A stretch of 64,000 bases of DNA from Nitratireductor sp. ZSWI3 (GCF_024655565.1 NZ_JANKOF010000006.1:1-64000), one strand, 5' to 3'; shown: positions 25,677 to 34,884, counted from the stretch's first letter. Program-made: numbers and translations. Notes: a model not told the origin generated them from the letters alone.

Positions 25677-26452
25677 ACGCGCAAGCGCACATGCCGGCCG
25701 CGGGCGCCGGGAACGAGGTCCTGCTGGAGATCCGCAATCTCGACAAGCATTTCGACGGGCTGAAGGCGGTCTCGGACGTTTCGATGGATCTGCGGGCCGG
25801 CATCGTCACGACGCTGGTGGGGCCCAATGGAGCGGGCAAGACGACGCTCTTCAACCTGATCACCGGGCATCTGACGCGCAGCGGCGGTTCCGTCCGCTGG
25901 CTCGGGCGGGACATCGGCGGCATGAAGCCCTACCGGGTCGCCCGGCTGGGCATCGCCCGCACCTTCCAGGACCTGAGGCTGTTCGGCGACATGACGGTCG
26001 AGGAAAACGTCCTGACCGTCATGGAACCGGGCGCCTTGCCCTTCTCGCTGAGCGGACCCTCGACTGCCGAAAAGCGGGCCCGCGTGGCGGAGGTCCTCGA
26101 ACGCACGGGGCTTTCCGCCAAGGCGCGAACACGCGCCGTCGATCTGGCCTATGCGGAGCGCAAGTTCCTGTCGCTGGCGCGCATCATGGCGACCCGCTCC
26201 AGGCTGTGGCTGCTGGACGAGCCGGCCTCCGGGCTCGATCCGAACAGCTACGAGCTCTTCCTGCGGCTTCTGCGCGAGGAGGTCGCCTCCGGCGTCACCG
26301 TCTGCATCATCGAGCACAATCTCGACATCGTCGTCAGCATTTCCGACCGCATCGCCTTTCTCGATCGCGGGCGGCTTCTGGCAGACGGCGACCCGCAGAC
26401 GGTGCTCGATGATCCGGACCTTGCAGCGATCTATTTCGGAGACCGGACATGA
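25673..26452 (+). CDS. Liv-type ABC transporter ATPase, LivG family, with altered signature motif
   Basis: A 259-residue ATPase. Walker A is GPNGAGKTT (about 45-53), the Q-loop is ARTFQDLRLFGDMT, Walker B is LWLLDEPASGLDP and the switch His is in IIEHNLD. The ABC signature, usually LSYGEQ or LSGGQ in this family, reads LAYAERKFL, so the two conserved Ser/Gly positions are changed. LivG/LivF dimers can have one degenerate composite site, which may explain this. It overlaps both neighbours by four bases. Confidence 0.9.
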   Translation: MNAQAHMPAAGAGNEVLLEIRNLDKHFDGLKAVSDVSMDLRAGIVTTLVGPNGAGKTTLFNLITGHLTRSGGSVRWLGRDIGGMKPYRVARLGIARTFQDLRLFGDMTVEENVLTVMEPGALPFSLSGPSTAEKRARVAEVLERTGLSAKARTRAVDLAYAERKFLSLARIMATRSRLWLLDEPASGLDPNSYELFLRLLREEVASGVTVCIIEHNLDIVVSISDRIAFLDRGRLLADGDPQTVLDDPDLAAIYFGDRT

Positions 26453-27165
26453 GCCAGTCAGCGATTGTCGAGGCCCGTGGGCTGTCGGCCGGCTATGGCG
26501 GCGCCATGGTGCTGGAGAAGGTGGATCTCGACCTCAGGGAAAACGAGGTGCTGTGCCTGATCGGGCATAACGGGGCCGGCAAGTCGACCCTGATGAAGAC
26601 CCTGTTCGGGCTGCACCCGGCGAGCGCCGGCGAGGTCCTGCTCCACGGTAAGCCGGTGACCGGGCTGGATCCCAAGGCGCTCTCGCAGGCCGGCCTTGCC
26701 ATGGTGCCGGAGGGACGGGGCGTCTTCCCCAATCTCACGGTGGACGAGATCTTCGAGCTCGGCATGTGGGCGGTCGGCATTCCGCAGGCCGAGCGCGCCG
26801 CCCGGCGCGACTGGGTGCTTTCGATCCTGCCGATGATCGCCGAGTTCCTGCACCGGCGCGCCGGAACGCTCTCCGGCGGCCAGGCGCAGATGGTCTCGAT
26901 CGGACGGGCGCTGCTCGGCCGGCCGCGCATCCTGCTGCTCGACGAGCCGTCGATCGGCCTGGCGCCGAAGCTTTTCCAGGACCTTCTTGCGCCGATCCGC
27001 GCGCTGCAGCAGGCCGAGGGCCTGTCGATCCTCCTGGTCGAGCAGAACGTCCGCGAAGCGCTGAAGATCTCCGACCGTGTCGTGGTGATGAAGTCGGGGC
27101 GGATCATCTGGCGCGGCCTGCCGGCGGACCTTTCCGACAACCGGAAGCTGATGGAGCTCTATTGA
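26449..27165 (+). CDS. Liv-type ABC transporter ATPase, LivF family
   Basis: A 238-residue ATPase. Walker A is GHNGAGKST, the signature LSGGQAQMVSIGRALL is intact, Walker B is ILLLDEPSIGLAP, and the histidine switch position reads VEQNVREAL, as normal in LivF. It closes the transporter part of the operon. Its stop overlaps the ligase start (TGATG). Confidence 0.93.
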   Translation: MSQSAIVEARGLSAGYGGAMVLEKVDLDLRENEVLCLIGHNGAGKSTLMKTLFGLHPASAGEVLLHGKPVTGLDPKALSQAGLAMVPEGRGVFPNLTVDEIFELGMWAVGIPQAERAARRDWVLSILPMIAEFLHRRAGTLSGGQAQMVSIGRALLGRPRILLLDEPSIGLAPKLFQDLLAPIRALQQAEGLSILLVEQNVREALKISDRVVVMKSGRIIWRGLPADLSDNRKLMELY

Positions 27166-28745
27166 TGGCGCCGCGGCTCGACGATCTGCTTGCGCCCTCC
27201 CGGCGGAATGGGGGTGCGCTGTTCCACCAGCCGGACGGAGGTACGGCGGACGCCGCTGCCTTCGATGCCCTCACGGCGGGTGCGGAAGCCTGGCTGCGCG
27301 GCCGTGGCGTCGGTGCCGGGGACAGGATCGCCTTGTGGATGGTCAACCGGCTCGAATGGCTGGCCGTGCTGTTCGCCTGCGCGCGCATCGGGGCGGCCGT
27401 CGCGGTCGTCAACACGCGCTACCGGGCGAGCGAGCTCGAACACATCCTGCGCTCCTCGGGAGCCTCGCTGCTGATTCTCGAACCCGATTTCGGCAGGATC
27501 GATTTCCTGTCGATCCTGCGCGATCTCAAAGGAAGCGATCTGCCCGAACTGGAGGAGATCGCGCTTTTCGGTGCGCAGGCCGTTCCGGAGGCCATCATCG
27601 GCAGGTCCGTGGTGGCGGCTGTTTTCGATCCGACCGAGGGAAGCGGCCCGGACCGGGAGAGCGACCCCGACGCGCCGCTGATCTTCTTCACCACCTCCGG
27701 CACAACCAGCGCGCCGAAACTGGTGACCCATCCGCAGCGCACGCTGGCCCTGCACGCCCAGCGCTGCGCGACGGCCTATGGCTTCAATGAGCCGGGTGCG
27801 GCGTTTTTCGCCGCGATGCCCTTTTGCGGCGTTTTTGGATTGAACGCGGCGCTCGCGGCCGTCGCCGCCGGCGCGCCGATGCACCTGGCACCGATGTTCG
27901 AGGCCGGCGAGGCGGCGCGGCGCATCGAGGAGCATCGCATAACCCATGTCTTCGGCTCGGACGAGATGTTCCGTCGCCTGCTGGAGGCGGGCGAAGCGGT
28001 TCTGGCATCGGCACGCTGCTGCGGTTACGCCGCCTTCACGCCGGGGCTCAGCGAGACGATGCTCGCCGCCGCCAAGGCCGGCGTTCCGATCCGCGGGCTC
28101 TATGGCTCCAGCGAGGTCTGTGCGCTGTTCGCGATCCAGGATCGCGATGCGCCGCCGGAACAGCGCATCCAGGGTGGCGGCCGGCCGGCCTCCGCCGATG
28201 CCGAGGTGCGCGTGCGCGATCCCGAGAGCGGCAGATTGCTTCCGGCAGGCCAGACCGGAGCGCTGGAAATCCGTTCGCCGACCAATTTCGCCGGATACTT
28301 CCGCAACCCGGAGGCAACGGCCAAGGCGGTGGACGAGGAAGGGTTCTTTCGCTCCGGCGACATGGGCTTCGTGCGCGGCGACGGCACCTTCGTCTATCTC
28401 GCCCGGATGGGAGACGCGATCCGGCTCTCCGGCTTCCTGACGGATCCGGCCGAAATCGAGGAGGTGCTGAAGCGATTGCCGGGCGTGCGCGATGCGCAGG
28501 TGGTGGCGGTGGCGCATCAGGGACAGAGCCGACCCGTAGCGTTCGTCATCCCCGCTGCTCTGGAACCGTTCGACGAGGAGCGGGTCATCGCCGAGGCGCG
28601 GGCGCAGCTCGCCGCCTACAAGGTGCCGCTGCATGTGTGGCCGGTCGAAGCCTATCCCACGACCGACAGCGCCAATGGGCTCAAGATCCAACGGGCCCGC
28701 CTGCGCGCGATGGCGGAGGAACGGATGAGAAAGGTGACGGCATGA
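27165..28745 (+). CDS. AMP-forming acyl-CoA ligase
   Basis: A 526-residue ligase of the ANL family. The phosphate loop is TTSGTTSAPKLVTHP (about 178-192), the A5 motif LYGSSEVCALF, the hinge FRSGDMGFV, and the A10 lysine region NGLKIQRARLR. It would activate the imported carboxylic acid to its CoA ester. The gene begins on the last base of the LivF stop, so import and activation are translationally coupled. The substrate pocket cannot be read from sequence alone. Confidence 0.88.
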   Translation: MAPRLDDLLAPSRRNGGALFHQPDGGTADAAAFDALTAGAEAWLRGRGVGAGDRIALWMVNRLEWLAVLFACARIGAAVAVVNTRYRASELEHILRSSGASLLILEPDFGRIDFLSILRDLKGSDLPELEEIALFGAQAVPEAIIGRSVVAAVFDPTEGSGPDRESDPDAPLIFFTTSGTTSAPKLVTHPQRTLALHAQRCATAYGFNEPGAAFFAAMPFCGVFGLNAALAAVAAGAPMHLAPMFEAGEAARRIEEHRITHVFGSDEMFRRLLEAGEAVLASARCCGYAAFTPGLSETMLAAAKAGVPIRGLYGSSEVCALFAIQDRDAPPEQRIQGGGRPASADAEVRVRDPESGRLLPAGQTGALEIRSPTNFAGYFRNPEATAKAVDEEGFFRSGDMGFVRGDGTFVYLARMGDAIRLSGFLTDPAEIEEVLKRLPGVRDAQVVAVAHQGQSRPVAFVIPAALEPFDEERVIAEARAQLAAYKVPLHVWPVEAYPTTDSANGLKIQRARLRAMAEERMRKVTA

Positions 28746-29230
28746 GCACGGCACAGGCGGCGACTGCCGGACACAGGACGATGTATTTCGAGGATTTCTC
28801 GCCGGGGCAGGTCTTTCAGACGGGCGGGCGCACCATCACCGAAACCGACCTGACCATGTTCTCCATGCTGACCGGAGACTGGAACGCGATCCACAGCGAT
28901 GCCGACTATGCGCGCACGACGCGCTATGGCGAGCGCCTGGTGCACGGCAGTTTCGGCATCGGGCTGGCGATCGGCCTGATGCACGGGCTCGGCATTTTCG
29001 AAGGCTCGGCGGTGGCCATGCTCGGCATTTCCGAGTGGCGGTTCGAACGGCCGATCCTGATCGGAACGACGTTGCATCTGCGGCTCGAGGTGATCGACGC
29101 TGAACGGGGACGCACCGGCAGGACCGGGCGGATCGGACGTCATTTCAAACTGATCGACGGGCCGGGCGAGGTGGTCCAGCAGGGGCGCAGCGACGTGCTC
29201 GTGCTGACCCGCGCCGGCCTCATCGAGTAA
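28742..29230 (+). CDS. MaoC-family single-hotdog enoyl-CoA hydratase
   Basis: A 162-residue protein. The hydratase 2 motif MLTGDWNAIHSDADYARTTR contains the catalytic Asp/Asn and His (D-x-N-x-x-H), followed by YGERLVHGSFGIGLAIGL. It hydrates 2-enoyl-CoA to (R)-3-hydroxyacyl-CoA. In sterol side-chain clusters, similar short MaoC proteins pair with a partner fused to DUF35; here DUF35 is a separate gene 89 bp downstream. It overlaps the ligase gene by ATGA. Confidence 0.87.
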   Translation: MSTAQAATAGHRTMYFEDFSPGQVFQTGGRTITETDLTMFSMLTGDWNAIHSDADYARTTRYGERLVHGSFGIGLAIGLMHGLGIFEGSAVAMLGISEWRFERPILIGTTLHLRLEVIDAERGRTGRTGRIGRHFKLIDGPGEVVQQGRSDVLVLTRAGLIE

Positions 29231-29319
29231 TGCCGATCCGGCATTGTCGATAGGCAAAACATGCATTTGATGCATGATTTCCGCCTTGCCAGCATGCCGG
29301 AAGAGACCAAGGAGAAAAC

Positions 29320-29697
29320 ATGGACGATCAGACGTCGACAATGATCGCCGCGCAGGGGCCGCAGGCGACCTACGAGGCTTTTCTGGCCGAAGGACGCTTC
29401 ATGATCCAGCGTGCCCGCAGGACCGGTGAATACGTCTTCTATCCCAAGGTGATGTCGCCTTCCGGCGAAACCGAGCTCGAATGGGTCGAGGCATCGGGGG
29501 GCGGGACCGTCTACGCCATCACCGTCAACCGCAGGCGCGAGGGCTCCTACAATGTGGCGCTCGTCGATCTCGACGAGGGGCCGCGCATGATGACGACCAT
29601 CACCGGCGTCGAAACCTTGCCGATCGGCGCGCGGGTGCGCGCCCGCGTCGAGCCGGGCGAAACCCCACGCGTCGTCTTCGAGCCCGAGGAGCGTTGA
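29320..29697 (+). CDS. DUF35 OB-fold protein without the zinc ribbon
   Basis: A 125-residue protein. The N-terminal helix (YEAFLAEGRFMIQRARRTGE) and the OB-fold strands (GTVYAITVNRRREGSYNVAL, then GARVRARVEPG) match DUF35/OB_aCoA_assoc proteins, which bind acyl-CoA and are obligate partners of SCP2-type thiolases or aldolases. The usual CxxC...CxxC rubredoxin-like ribbon is missing: the protein has no cysteine at all. It is immediately upstream of a thiolase-like gene with two bases between them. GGAGAAAAC precedes the ATG. Confidence 0.85.
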   Translation: MDDQTSTMIAAQGPQATYEAFLAEGRFMIQRARRTGEYVFYPKVMSPSGETELEWVEASGGGTVYAITVNRRREGSYNVALVDLDEGPRMMTTITGVETLPIGARVRARVEPGETPRVVFEPEER

Positions 29698-29699
29698 CC

Positions 29700-30851
29700 A
29701 TGAGCCATCCCATCCGCGGCAAGACCGCCATCGTCGGCATGGGCACCGCCGGTGTCGGCGAGGCGCCGGGTTTCTCGGCGATCGAGCTTCTCGGGCTGTC
29801 GGTGCACGAGGCGCTGGCCGATGCCGGCCTCGAACTGTCGGACATCGACGCCGTGTTCGCCGCCACCAGCAGCCACGCCTTCGCCTCGATGAGCGTTACC
29901 GAATATCTGGGCCTCAAGCCGAAATATTTCGACAGCACCAATGTCGGCGGCTCCAGCTTCGAGATGCATCTGCTGCAGGCCTCGCTGGCGCTGGAAGCCG
30001 GGCTCTGCGACGTGGCGCTGATCTGCTACGGCTCGAACCAGCGCACGGCCGGCGGGCGTCTCGTCTCGATGTCCGAGCCGCAATGGCACGAGACGGCCTA
30101 CGGCCCGCGCCACCCGATCACCGCCTATGCGCTGGCGACCAGCCGGCACATGCACCAGTACGGCACGACGCGCGAGATGCTGGCGGATGTGGCCGTTGCG
30201 GCACGCCAATGGGCGAACCTCAATCCGGCAGCCTTCGCGCGCGGCCCTCTCAGCCGCGAGGATGTGCTGGCCAAGCGGATGATCAGCGATCCGTTGACGG
30301 CGGGGGACTGCTGCCTGGTGACGGACGGGGCGGCCGCCTGCCTCATGGTGCGGGCGGACCGCGCCAGGGATTTCCCGAAGCCGCCCGTCTATTTCCTGGG
30401 CGCCGCCGGGGCCAACTGGCACCGTTCCATCCAGGCGATGCCCGACCTGACGGTCACCTGCGCCAGCGAAAGCGGCCCGCGAGCCTTCGCGATGGCCGGG
30501 CTCGGCCATGCCGACGTCGACCTCGTCATGCTCTACGACGCCTTCACCATCAACATGATCCTGTTCCTGGAAGATCTCGGCTTCTGTCCCAAGGGCGAGG
30601 GTGGGCGTTTCGTGCAGGACGGGCGCATCGCGCCAGGAGGGGAACTGGCCGTCAACACCAATGGCGGCGGGCTCTCCTGCGTCCATCCGGGCATGTACGG
30701 CATGTTCCTGATCGCCGAGGGAGTCGCGCAGATCCGCCGCGAGGCAGGCGAGCGGCAGCTGGCCAGGGCGGATGTCGCGCTCCTGCACGGCAATGGCGGC
30801 ACGCTGTCGAGCCAGGTCACCGCGTTTCTCGGCTCGCAGGCGACGCTATGA
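29700..30851 (+). CDS. SCP2-type thiolase-like protein lacking the nucleophilic cysteine (Ltp2-like aldolase candidate)
   Basis: A 383-residue thiolase-fold protein. At the place of the acyl-accepting Cys (usually NACASG) it reads NVGGSSFEMHL, and the C-terminal GHPIGATG is replaced by VHPGMYGMF, so normal thiolysis is unlikely. Two tyrosines, Y279 in LYDAFT and Y333 in GMYGMF, sit where the retro-aldolase Ltp2 of actinobacteria has its catalytic tyrosines (my alignment by eye). With the DUF35 protein upstream it probably makes a complex that cleaves a 3-hydroxyacyl-CoA to acetyl- or propionyl-CoA plus a ketone or aldehyde. It overlaps the next gene by ATGA. Confidence 0.82.
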   Translation: MSHPIRGKTAIVGMGTAGVGEAPGFSAIELLGLSVHEALADAGLELSDIDAVFAATSSHAFASMSVTEYLGLKPKYFDSTNVGGSSFEMHLLQASLALEAGLCDVALICYGSNQRTAGGRLVSMSEPQWHETAYGPRHPITAYALATSRHMHQYGTTREMLADVAVAARQWANLNPAAFARGPLSREDVLAKRMISDPLTAGDCCLVTDGAAACLMVRADRARDFPKPPVYFLGAAGANWHRSIQAMPDLTVTCASESGPRAFAMAGLGHADVDLVMLYDAFTINMILFLEDLGFCPKGEGGRFVQDGRIAPGGELAVNTNGGGLSCVHPGMYGMFLIAEGVAQIRREAGERQLARADVALLHGNGGTLSSQVTAFLGSQATL

Positions 30852-32971
30852 CCATGGTCGAGGGCTCCATGCGATATGATTTCGCGGCCCTGGGGGCGTT
30901 GCTCCAGCCGCGCTCGGTGGCCATCGTCGGCGCTTCTTCCGATCCGACGCGGATCGGCGGGCGGCCCATCGCAGCGATGCTTTCGGCGGGCTATCGGGGC
31001 CGCATCCTGCCGGTCAATCCCGGCCGCGAGGAGGTGCAGGGCCTGCCCTGCTACGCTTCGGTGGCGGAGCTGCCGGAGGTTCCGGAAGCCGGCATCGTCG
31101 CCGTTGCGGCGAAACATGCGCCGGGCGTGGTCGAGGCGCTCGGCGAACGCGGCTGCCGTTCGGTGACGCTCTTTTCGGCGGGATTCGCCGAGACCGGGGC
31201 GGAGGGGGAGAAGGCCCAGGCCGAGCTGTTGTCGATCGCCAGGCGCCACGGCATGCGCGTCCTCGGCCCGAACACGCTCGGCGTCTACAATGTCGGCATC
31301 GGCTATTACGGCACCTTTTCGTCGTCGCTGGAGATGGCCTTTCCGCTGCCCGGCAACATCGGCATCGCCAGCCAGTCGGGTGCCTATGGCGCCCATCTTG
31401 CGGCGGTGGCACGCTCGCGCGGGCTGGGCGCCTCGGTGCTGATCACCACGGGCAACGAGGCGGACGTCACGGTCGCCGACGCGATCGGCTGGATGGCCGG
31501 CAGCGATGCGGTCGACGTGATCTGCGCCTATCAGGAGGGTTTTCGTGACGCCGGACGGCTGATCGCTGCGCTCGAGGCGGCGCGGGCCGCGGGCAAGCCG
31601 GTCTTCATGCTGAAATCGGGTCGCAGCCGGCTCGGCGCCTCGGCGGCGGCCTCGCACACGGCCTCGCTGACCGGCGACGATGCGGTCGCCGAGGCCGTGC
31701 TTGCAGAGCACGGCGTGATCCGCGTGCGCGACACCGAGCAGATGCTCGACTTCGCCTATGCGGCGCGCCAGCGCATCTATCCGGCCGATAACAGCCTCGG
31801 CGTGATCACGGTCAGCGGCGGGGCCGGCATCGTGGCGACGGACGAAGCCGAGATCGCCGGCCTGCCGATGCCGCTGATGCCCGAGGAGGCGCAGGCCCGG
31901 CTGAAGGAGATCCTGCCTTTCGGCGCGCCGGCCAACCCGCTTGACTGCACCGCGCAGGCGCTCAACGACCTTTCCCTTTTCGAGGCGTTCACGCGGGCGG
32001 CGCTGAAAGATGGCGGGTATCGGTCGATCCTCTGCTTCCTCACCTACGTGGCGGGCGGGGCGACGCTGGCTCCCCGGCTTCTGGAGACGCTGCGCAAGAT
32101 ACGCACCGACTATCCCGACCGGCTGCTGTCGCTGTGCATCATCGCCGACCCGGAGGTGACGCGCGCCTATGAGGAGGCCGGCTTCCTGACCTTCACGGAT
32201 CCGAGCCGCGCCGTCCGCGCGATCGCCGCGATGGGGCAGGTGGGAGACAGGCTCGCCGCCAGACCCGCCGCGCGTCCGCGATTGCCGCGCGTGACCCTTC
32301 CCGCAGCAAGTCCGGACGAGCACGCCGCCAAGGCGCTTCTGGCGGACGCCGGCATCGCCGCGGCGCCGGAGCGCATCGTGCATTCGGCCGAGGAGGCGGC
32401 AGCGGCGGCGCAGGCGCTGGGCTTCCCGGTGGTGATGAAGATCGTCTCGCCTGACATCGTGCACAAATCCGACATCGGCGGCGTGCGGCTCGGGCTCGGC
32501 GATGCCGAAGCGGTGCGGGCCGCCCATGACGGGATCCTCGATGCGGTGAGAACGGCCGCTCCCGAGGCGCGGATCGCCGGCGTCCTTGTCGCCCGGCAAC
32601 TGACGGGTGGTGTGGAATGCCTGATGGGGATCAACCGCGACCCGGTGTTCGGCCCGGTCGCCGTGTTCGGCCTTGGCGGGATATTCGTCGAGATCCTCGA
32701 CGACGTGGCGATACGGCCGTGCCCGTTCGACCGAAACGCGGCGCGCGAGATGATCCTGTCGATCAAGGCGGCCGGCGTGCTGACCGGCGCAAGGGGGCGG
32801 GCGCCGGCCGATCTTGATGCGCTCGCTTCGATGCTCTCCCGCTTGTCGGCCTTCGCCGCCGCCGCGGGACCGAGGCTGCGCGCCATCGACCTCAACCCCG
32901 TGCTGGCGCTGCCGGACGGCGCCTGCGCGCTCGACGCGGTGATCGAGATCGGACCGGAGGCCAGGGCATGA
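30848..32971 (+). CDS. Fused NDP-forming acyl-CoA synthetase (ACD family)
   Basis: A 707-residue protein with the alpha and beta parts of ADP-forming acetyl-CoA synthetases in one chain. A CoA-binding Rossmann domain (LLQPRSVAIVGASSDPTRIG, about 18-37) is followed by a succinyl-CoA-ligase-like domain with the phosphohistidine motif ASHTASLTGDD near 270, and an ATP-grasp domain from about 480 (GFPVVMKIVSPDIVHKSDIG). It interconverts an acyl-CoA, ADP and Pi with acid, CoA and ATP. In this pathway it could recover ATP from a product acyl-CoA or activate a second acid. It overlaps both neighbours by ATGA. Confidence 0.87.
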   Translation: MTMVEGSMRYDFAALGALLQPRSVAIVGASSDPTRIGGRPIAAMLSAGYRGRILPVNPGREEVQGLPCYASVAELPEVPEAGIVAVAAKHAPGVVEALGERGCRSVTLFSAGFAETGAEGEKAQAELLSIARRHGMRVLGPNTLGVYNVGIGYYGTFSSSLEMAFPLPGNIGIASQSGAYGAHLAAVARSRGLGASVLITTGNEADVTVADAIGWMAGSDAVDVICAYQEGFRDAGRLIAALEAARAAGKPVFMLKSGRSRLGASAAASHTASLTGDDAVAEAVLAEHGVIRVRDTEQMLDFAYAARQRIYPADNSLGVITVSGGAGIVATDEAEIAGLPMPLMPEEAQARLKEILPFGAPANPLDCTAQALNDLSLFEAFTRAALKDGGYRSILCFLTYVAGGATLAPRLLETLRKIRTDYPDRLLSLCIIADPEVTRAYEEAGFLTFTDPSRAVRAIAAMGQVGDRLAARPAARPRLPRVTLPAASPDEHAAKALLADAGIAAAPERIVHSAEEAAAAAQALGFPVVMKIVSPDIVHKSDIGGVRLGLGDAEAVRAAHDGILDAVRTAAPEARIAGVLVARQLTGGVECLMGINRDPVFGPVAVFGLGGIFVEILDDVAIRPCPFDRNAAREMILSIKAAGVLTGARGRAPADLDALASMLSRLSAFAAAAGPRLRAIDLNPVLALPDGACALDAVIEIGPEARA

Positions 32972-33813
32972 TCGATTACGAACGGCTGATGGCCTATGAC
33001 ATACCGGAGGTGCGGCAGAGCTACGGACCGCGCGAGTGCGCCTTCTATGCGCTGTCCATCGGCGTCGGCCAGGACCCGCTCGATCCTGCCAATCTGCGGT
33101 TCGTCGGGGCCGGCGCGCTGGTTCCGTTTCCCACCCTGCCGCTGGTCCTCGGTCACCCCGGCTTCTGGCTCGGCAATCCCGACACCGGGGTCGATGCGGT
33201 GCGGCTCGTCCATGGCGAGCAGGGGATCACCATCCATGCGCCCCTGCCCATCGAGGGGACGGTGACCGGCAAGACCCGCGTCACCGGCATCGTCGACAAG
33301 GGGGAGGGGCGCGGCGCGCTGCTCTACACGGAAAAGGAGTTGCGCGATGCCGGCGCCGGCACCCTCTACGCCACCACCCGCTCGACGACGTTCCTGCGCG
33401 GCGACGGCGGTTTCGGAGGGCCGGAGGGCCCGGTCAAGCGCGCCCACAGCCTGCCTGAAAGCGCGCCGGAGATCGTGCACGAGACGGTGACGCGGCCCGA
33501 ACAGGCGCTCTGGTACCGCTGGAACGGCGACGACAATCCGCTGCACCTTGATCCCGACATAGCAGCGAAGGCCGGCTTTCAGCGGCCGATCCTGCACGGC
33601 CTGTGCAGCCTGGGGATCGCCGCCCATGCGGTCGTCGCGACCCTGTGCGGGGGCGCCCCCGGCCGCCTGAAGACGCTGGACGCGCGCTTTACGGCGACGG
33701 TGACGCCGGGCGAGACGCTGCGCACCGAGATCTGGCCGGACGGCTCGTTTCGCACGCGGTCGGTGGAGCGTGACGTGGTGGTGATCGGCAACGGTCTCGC
33801 CGGCATCGATTGA
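32968..33813 (+). CDS. Double-hotdog enoyl-CoA hydratase 2 (MFE-2 type)
   Basis: A 281-residue protein with two hotdog halves. The N-terminal half (MaoC_dehydrat_N-like, with VLGHPGFWL) lacks catalytic residues. The C-terminal half has YRWNGDDNPLHLDPDIAAKA and GFQRPILHGLCSLG, the hydratase 2 active site (Asp and His in DDNPLHLD). This architecture is that of the hydratase part of peroxisomal multifunctional enzyme type 2, which acts on bulky or 2-methyl-branched trans-enoyl-CoAs and gives (R)-3-hydroxyacyl-CoA. The MFE-2-type dehydrogenase partner is encoded at 36832. Confidence 0.88.
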   Translation: MIDYERLMAYDIPEVRQSYGPRECAFYALSIGVGQDPLDPANLRFVGAGALVPFPTLPLVLGHPGFWLGNPDTGVDAVRLVHGEQGITIHAPLPIEGTVTGKTRVTGIVDKGEGRGALLYTEKELRDAGAGTLYATTRSTTFLRGDGGFGGPEGPVKRAHSLPESAPEIVHETVTRPEQALWYRWNGDDNPLHLDPDIAAKAGFQRPILHGLCSLGIAAHAVVATLCGGAPGRLKTLDARFTATVTPGETLRTEIWPDGSFRTRSVERDVVVIGNGLAGID

Positions 33814-33825
33814 GAGGAGAACGGG

Positions 33826-34884
33826 ATGGACGGAGCATTCGGACAGGACGAGGAGCGGCGCGAGGGGCTGCGCCTTCTCGTCGAGAGCGCCTCGGGGCTT
33901 GCGCCCCGCACCGGTGACCTGCGCGCCGTGCGTGCCTTGCGCTTCACGCGGCCGGGGATCGACCGCGCCCGCTGGCGCCGGATCGCCGAGATGGGCTGGC
34001 TCGGCCTGCGCCTGCCCGAGGAGGCGGGCGGCGCGGGGCTCGGCATGAGCGAATACGCCGCCCTTGCAACCGAGATCGGGGCGGCGCTTTTGCCCGAGCC
34101 GGTGATCGAGGCGCAACTGGCGCTCGATCTCATGGGGGAGAAGGCGCCTGCCGGTGCTCTTTCCGGCGACACGCTGGTGCTGCCGGCCTGGGCCACGGGG
34201 CCGGACGGCCTCGGTGCCGGGGAGGGGCTTTCGGAGGCGGACGGGCGGCTGAGCGGCCGCAGGCTCTTCGTGCCGATGGCGCAGGCCGCCGATGTATTTC
34301 TCCTCGCCGGCTCCGATGCCTGCTGGCTGGTTCCGGCGGATGCGCCGGGCCTCGGCCTTACGGCGGAAGACACGCTCGACGGCGGGCACACGGGCACGCT
34401 CACCCTCGACGGGGTGGAGGGCGAGCGACTGCCGGCGCCCGACCCGCATGCCTTCGAGGCGGCGGCGCTGGCGACGGCGGCGGCCCTGCTCGGGATCATG
34501 GAGCGGGCCTTCGCCATGACGCTCGACTATCTGAAGACGCGCGTGCAGTTCGGCCAGCCGATCGGCAATTTCCAGGCGCTGCAGCACCGCGCGGTGGATC
34601 TGGAGATTGAGATCGGCCTGACCCGGGCGGCGCTGCGCGATGCGGTCGCGGCGATGGATGCGGGCGAGGACTGCCGCCGCATCGTCTCGCGCGCCAAGGC
34701 GCGCGCCGCCGATGCGGCGATGCGCGTCACCCGCCAGGCGGTGCAGCTGCACGGCGCCATCGGCTACACCGACGAGGCCGATATCGGCCTGTTCCTGCGC
34801 CGCGCCATGGTGCTCGCGCCGCGCTACGGAAGTGCCGCCTATCATCGCCGGCGCTATGGCAACCTGTCGGAGGGACGGCCATGA
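33826..34884 (+). CDS. Acyl-CoA dehydrogenase, short degenerate subunit
   Basis: A 352-residue ACAD-fold protein, shorter than usual. It has the C-terminal helical domain (TRVQFGQPIGNFQALQHRAV, HGAIGYTDEADIGLFLRRA) but the IYEGTSEIQR motif that carries the catalytic Glu in many ACADs is replaced by VLAPRYGSAAYHR, and the middle domain is poor in FAD-contact motifs. This is the pattern of the FadE28/ChsE2-like partner in heterotetrameric ACADs of sterol degradation and of PimD-like subunits. Its likely partner is the 390-residue ACAD two genes downstream. Confidence 0.85.
   Translation: MDGAFGQDEERREGLRLLVESASGLAPRTGDLRAVRALRFTRPGIDRARWRRIAEMGWLGLRLPEEAGGAGLGMSEYAALATEIGAALLPEPVIEAQLALDLMGEKAPAGALSGDTLVLPAWATGPDGLGAGEGLSEADGRLSGRRLFVPMAQAADVFLLAGSDACWLVPADAPGLGLTAEDTLDGGHTGTLTLDGVEGERLPAPDPHAFEAAALATAAALLGIMERAFAMTLDYLKTRVQFGQPIGNFQALQHRAVDLEIEIGLTRAALRDAVAAMDAGEDCRRIVSRAKARAADAAMRVTRQAVQLHGAIGYTDEADIGLFLRRAMVLAPRYGSAAYHRRRYGNLSEGRP

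Noticed and set aside
32167-34845. An 892-codon reverse-strand open frame
   Set aside because: It is antisense to the NDP-forming ligase, hydratase and short ACAD genes, with shadow-type composition and no motif.
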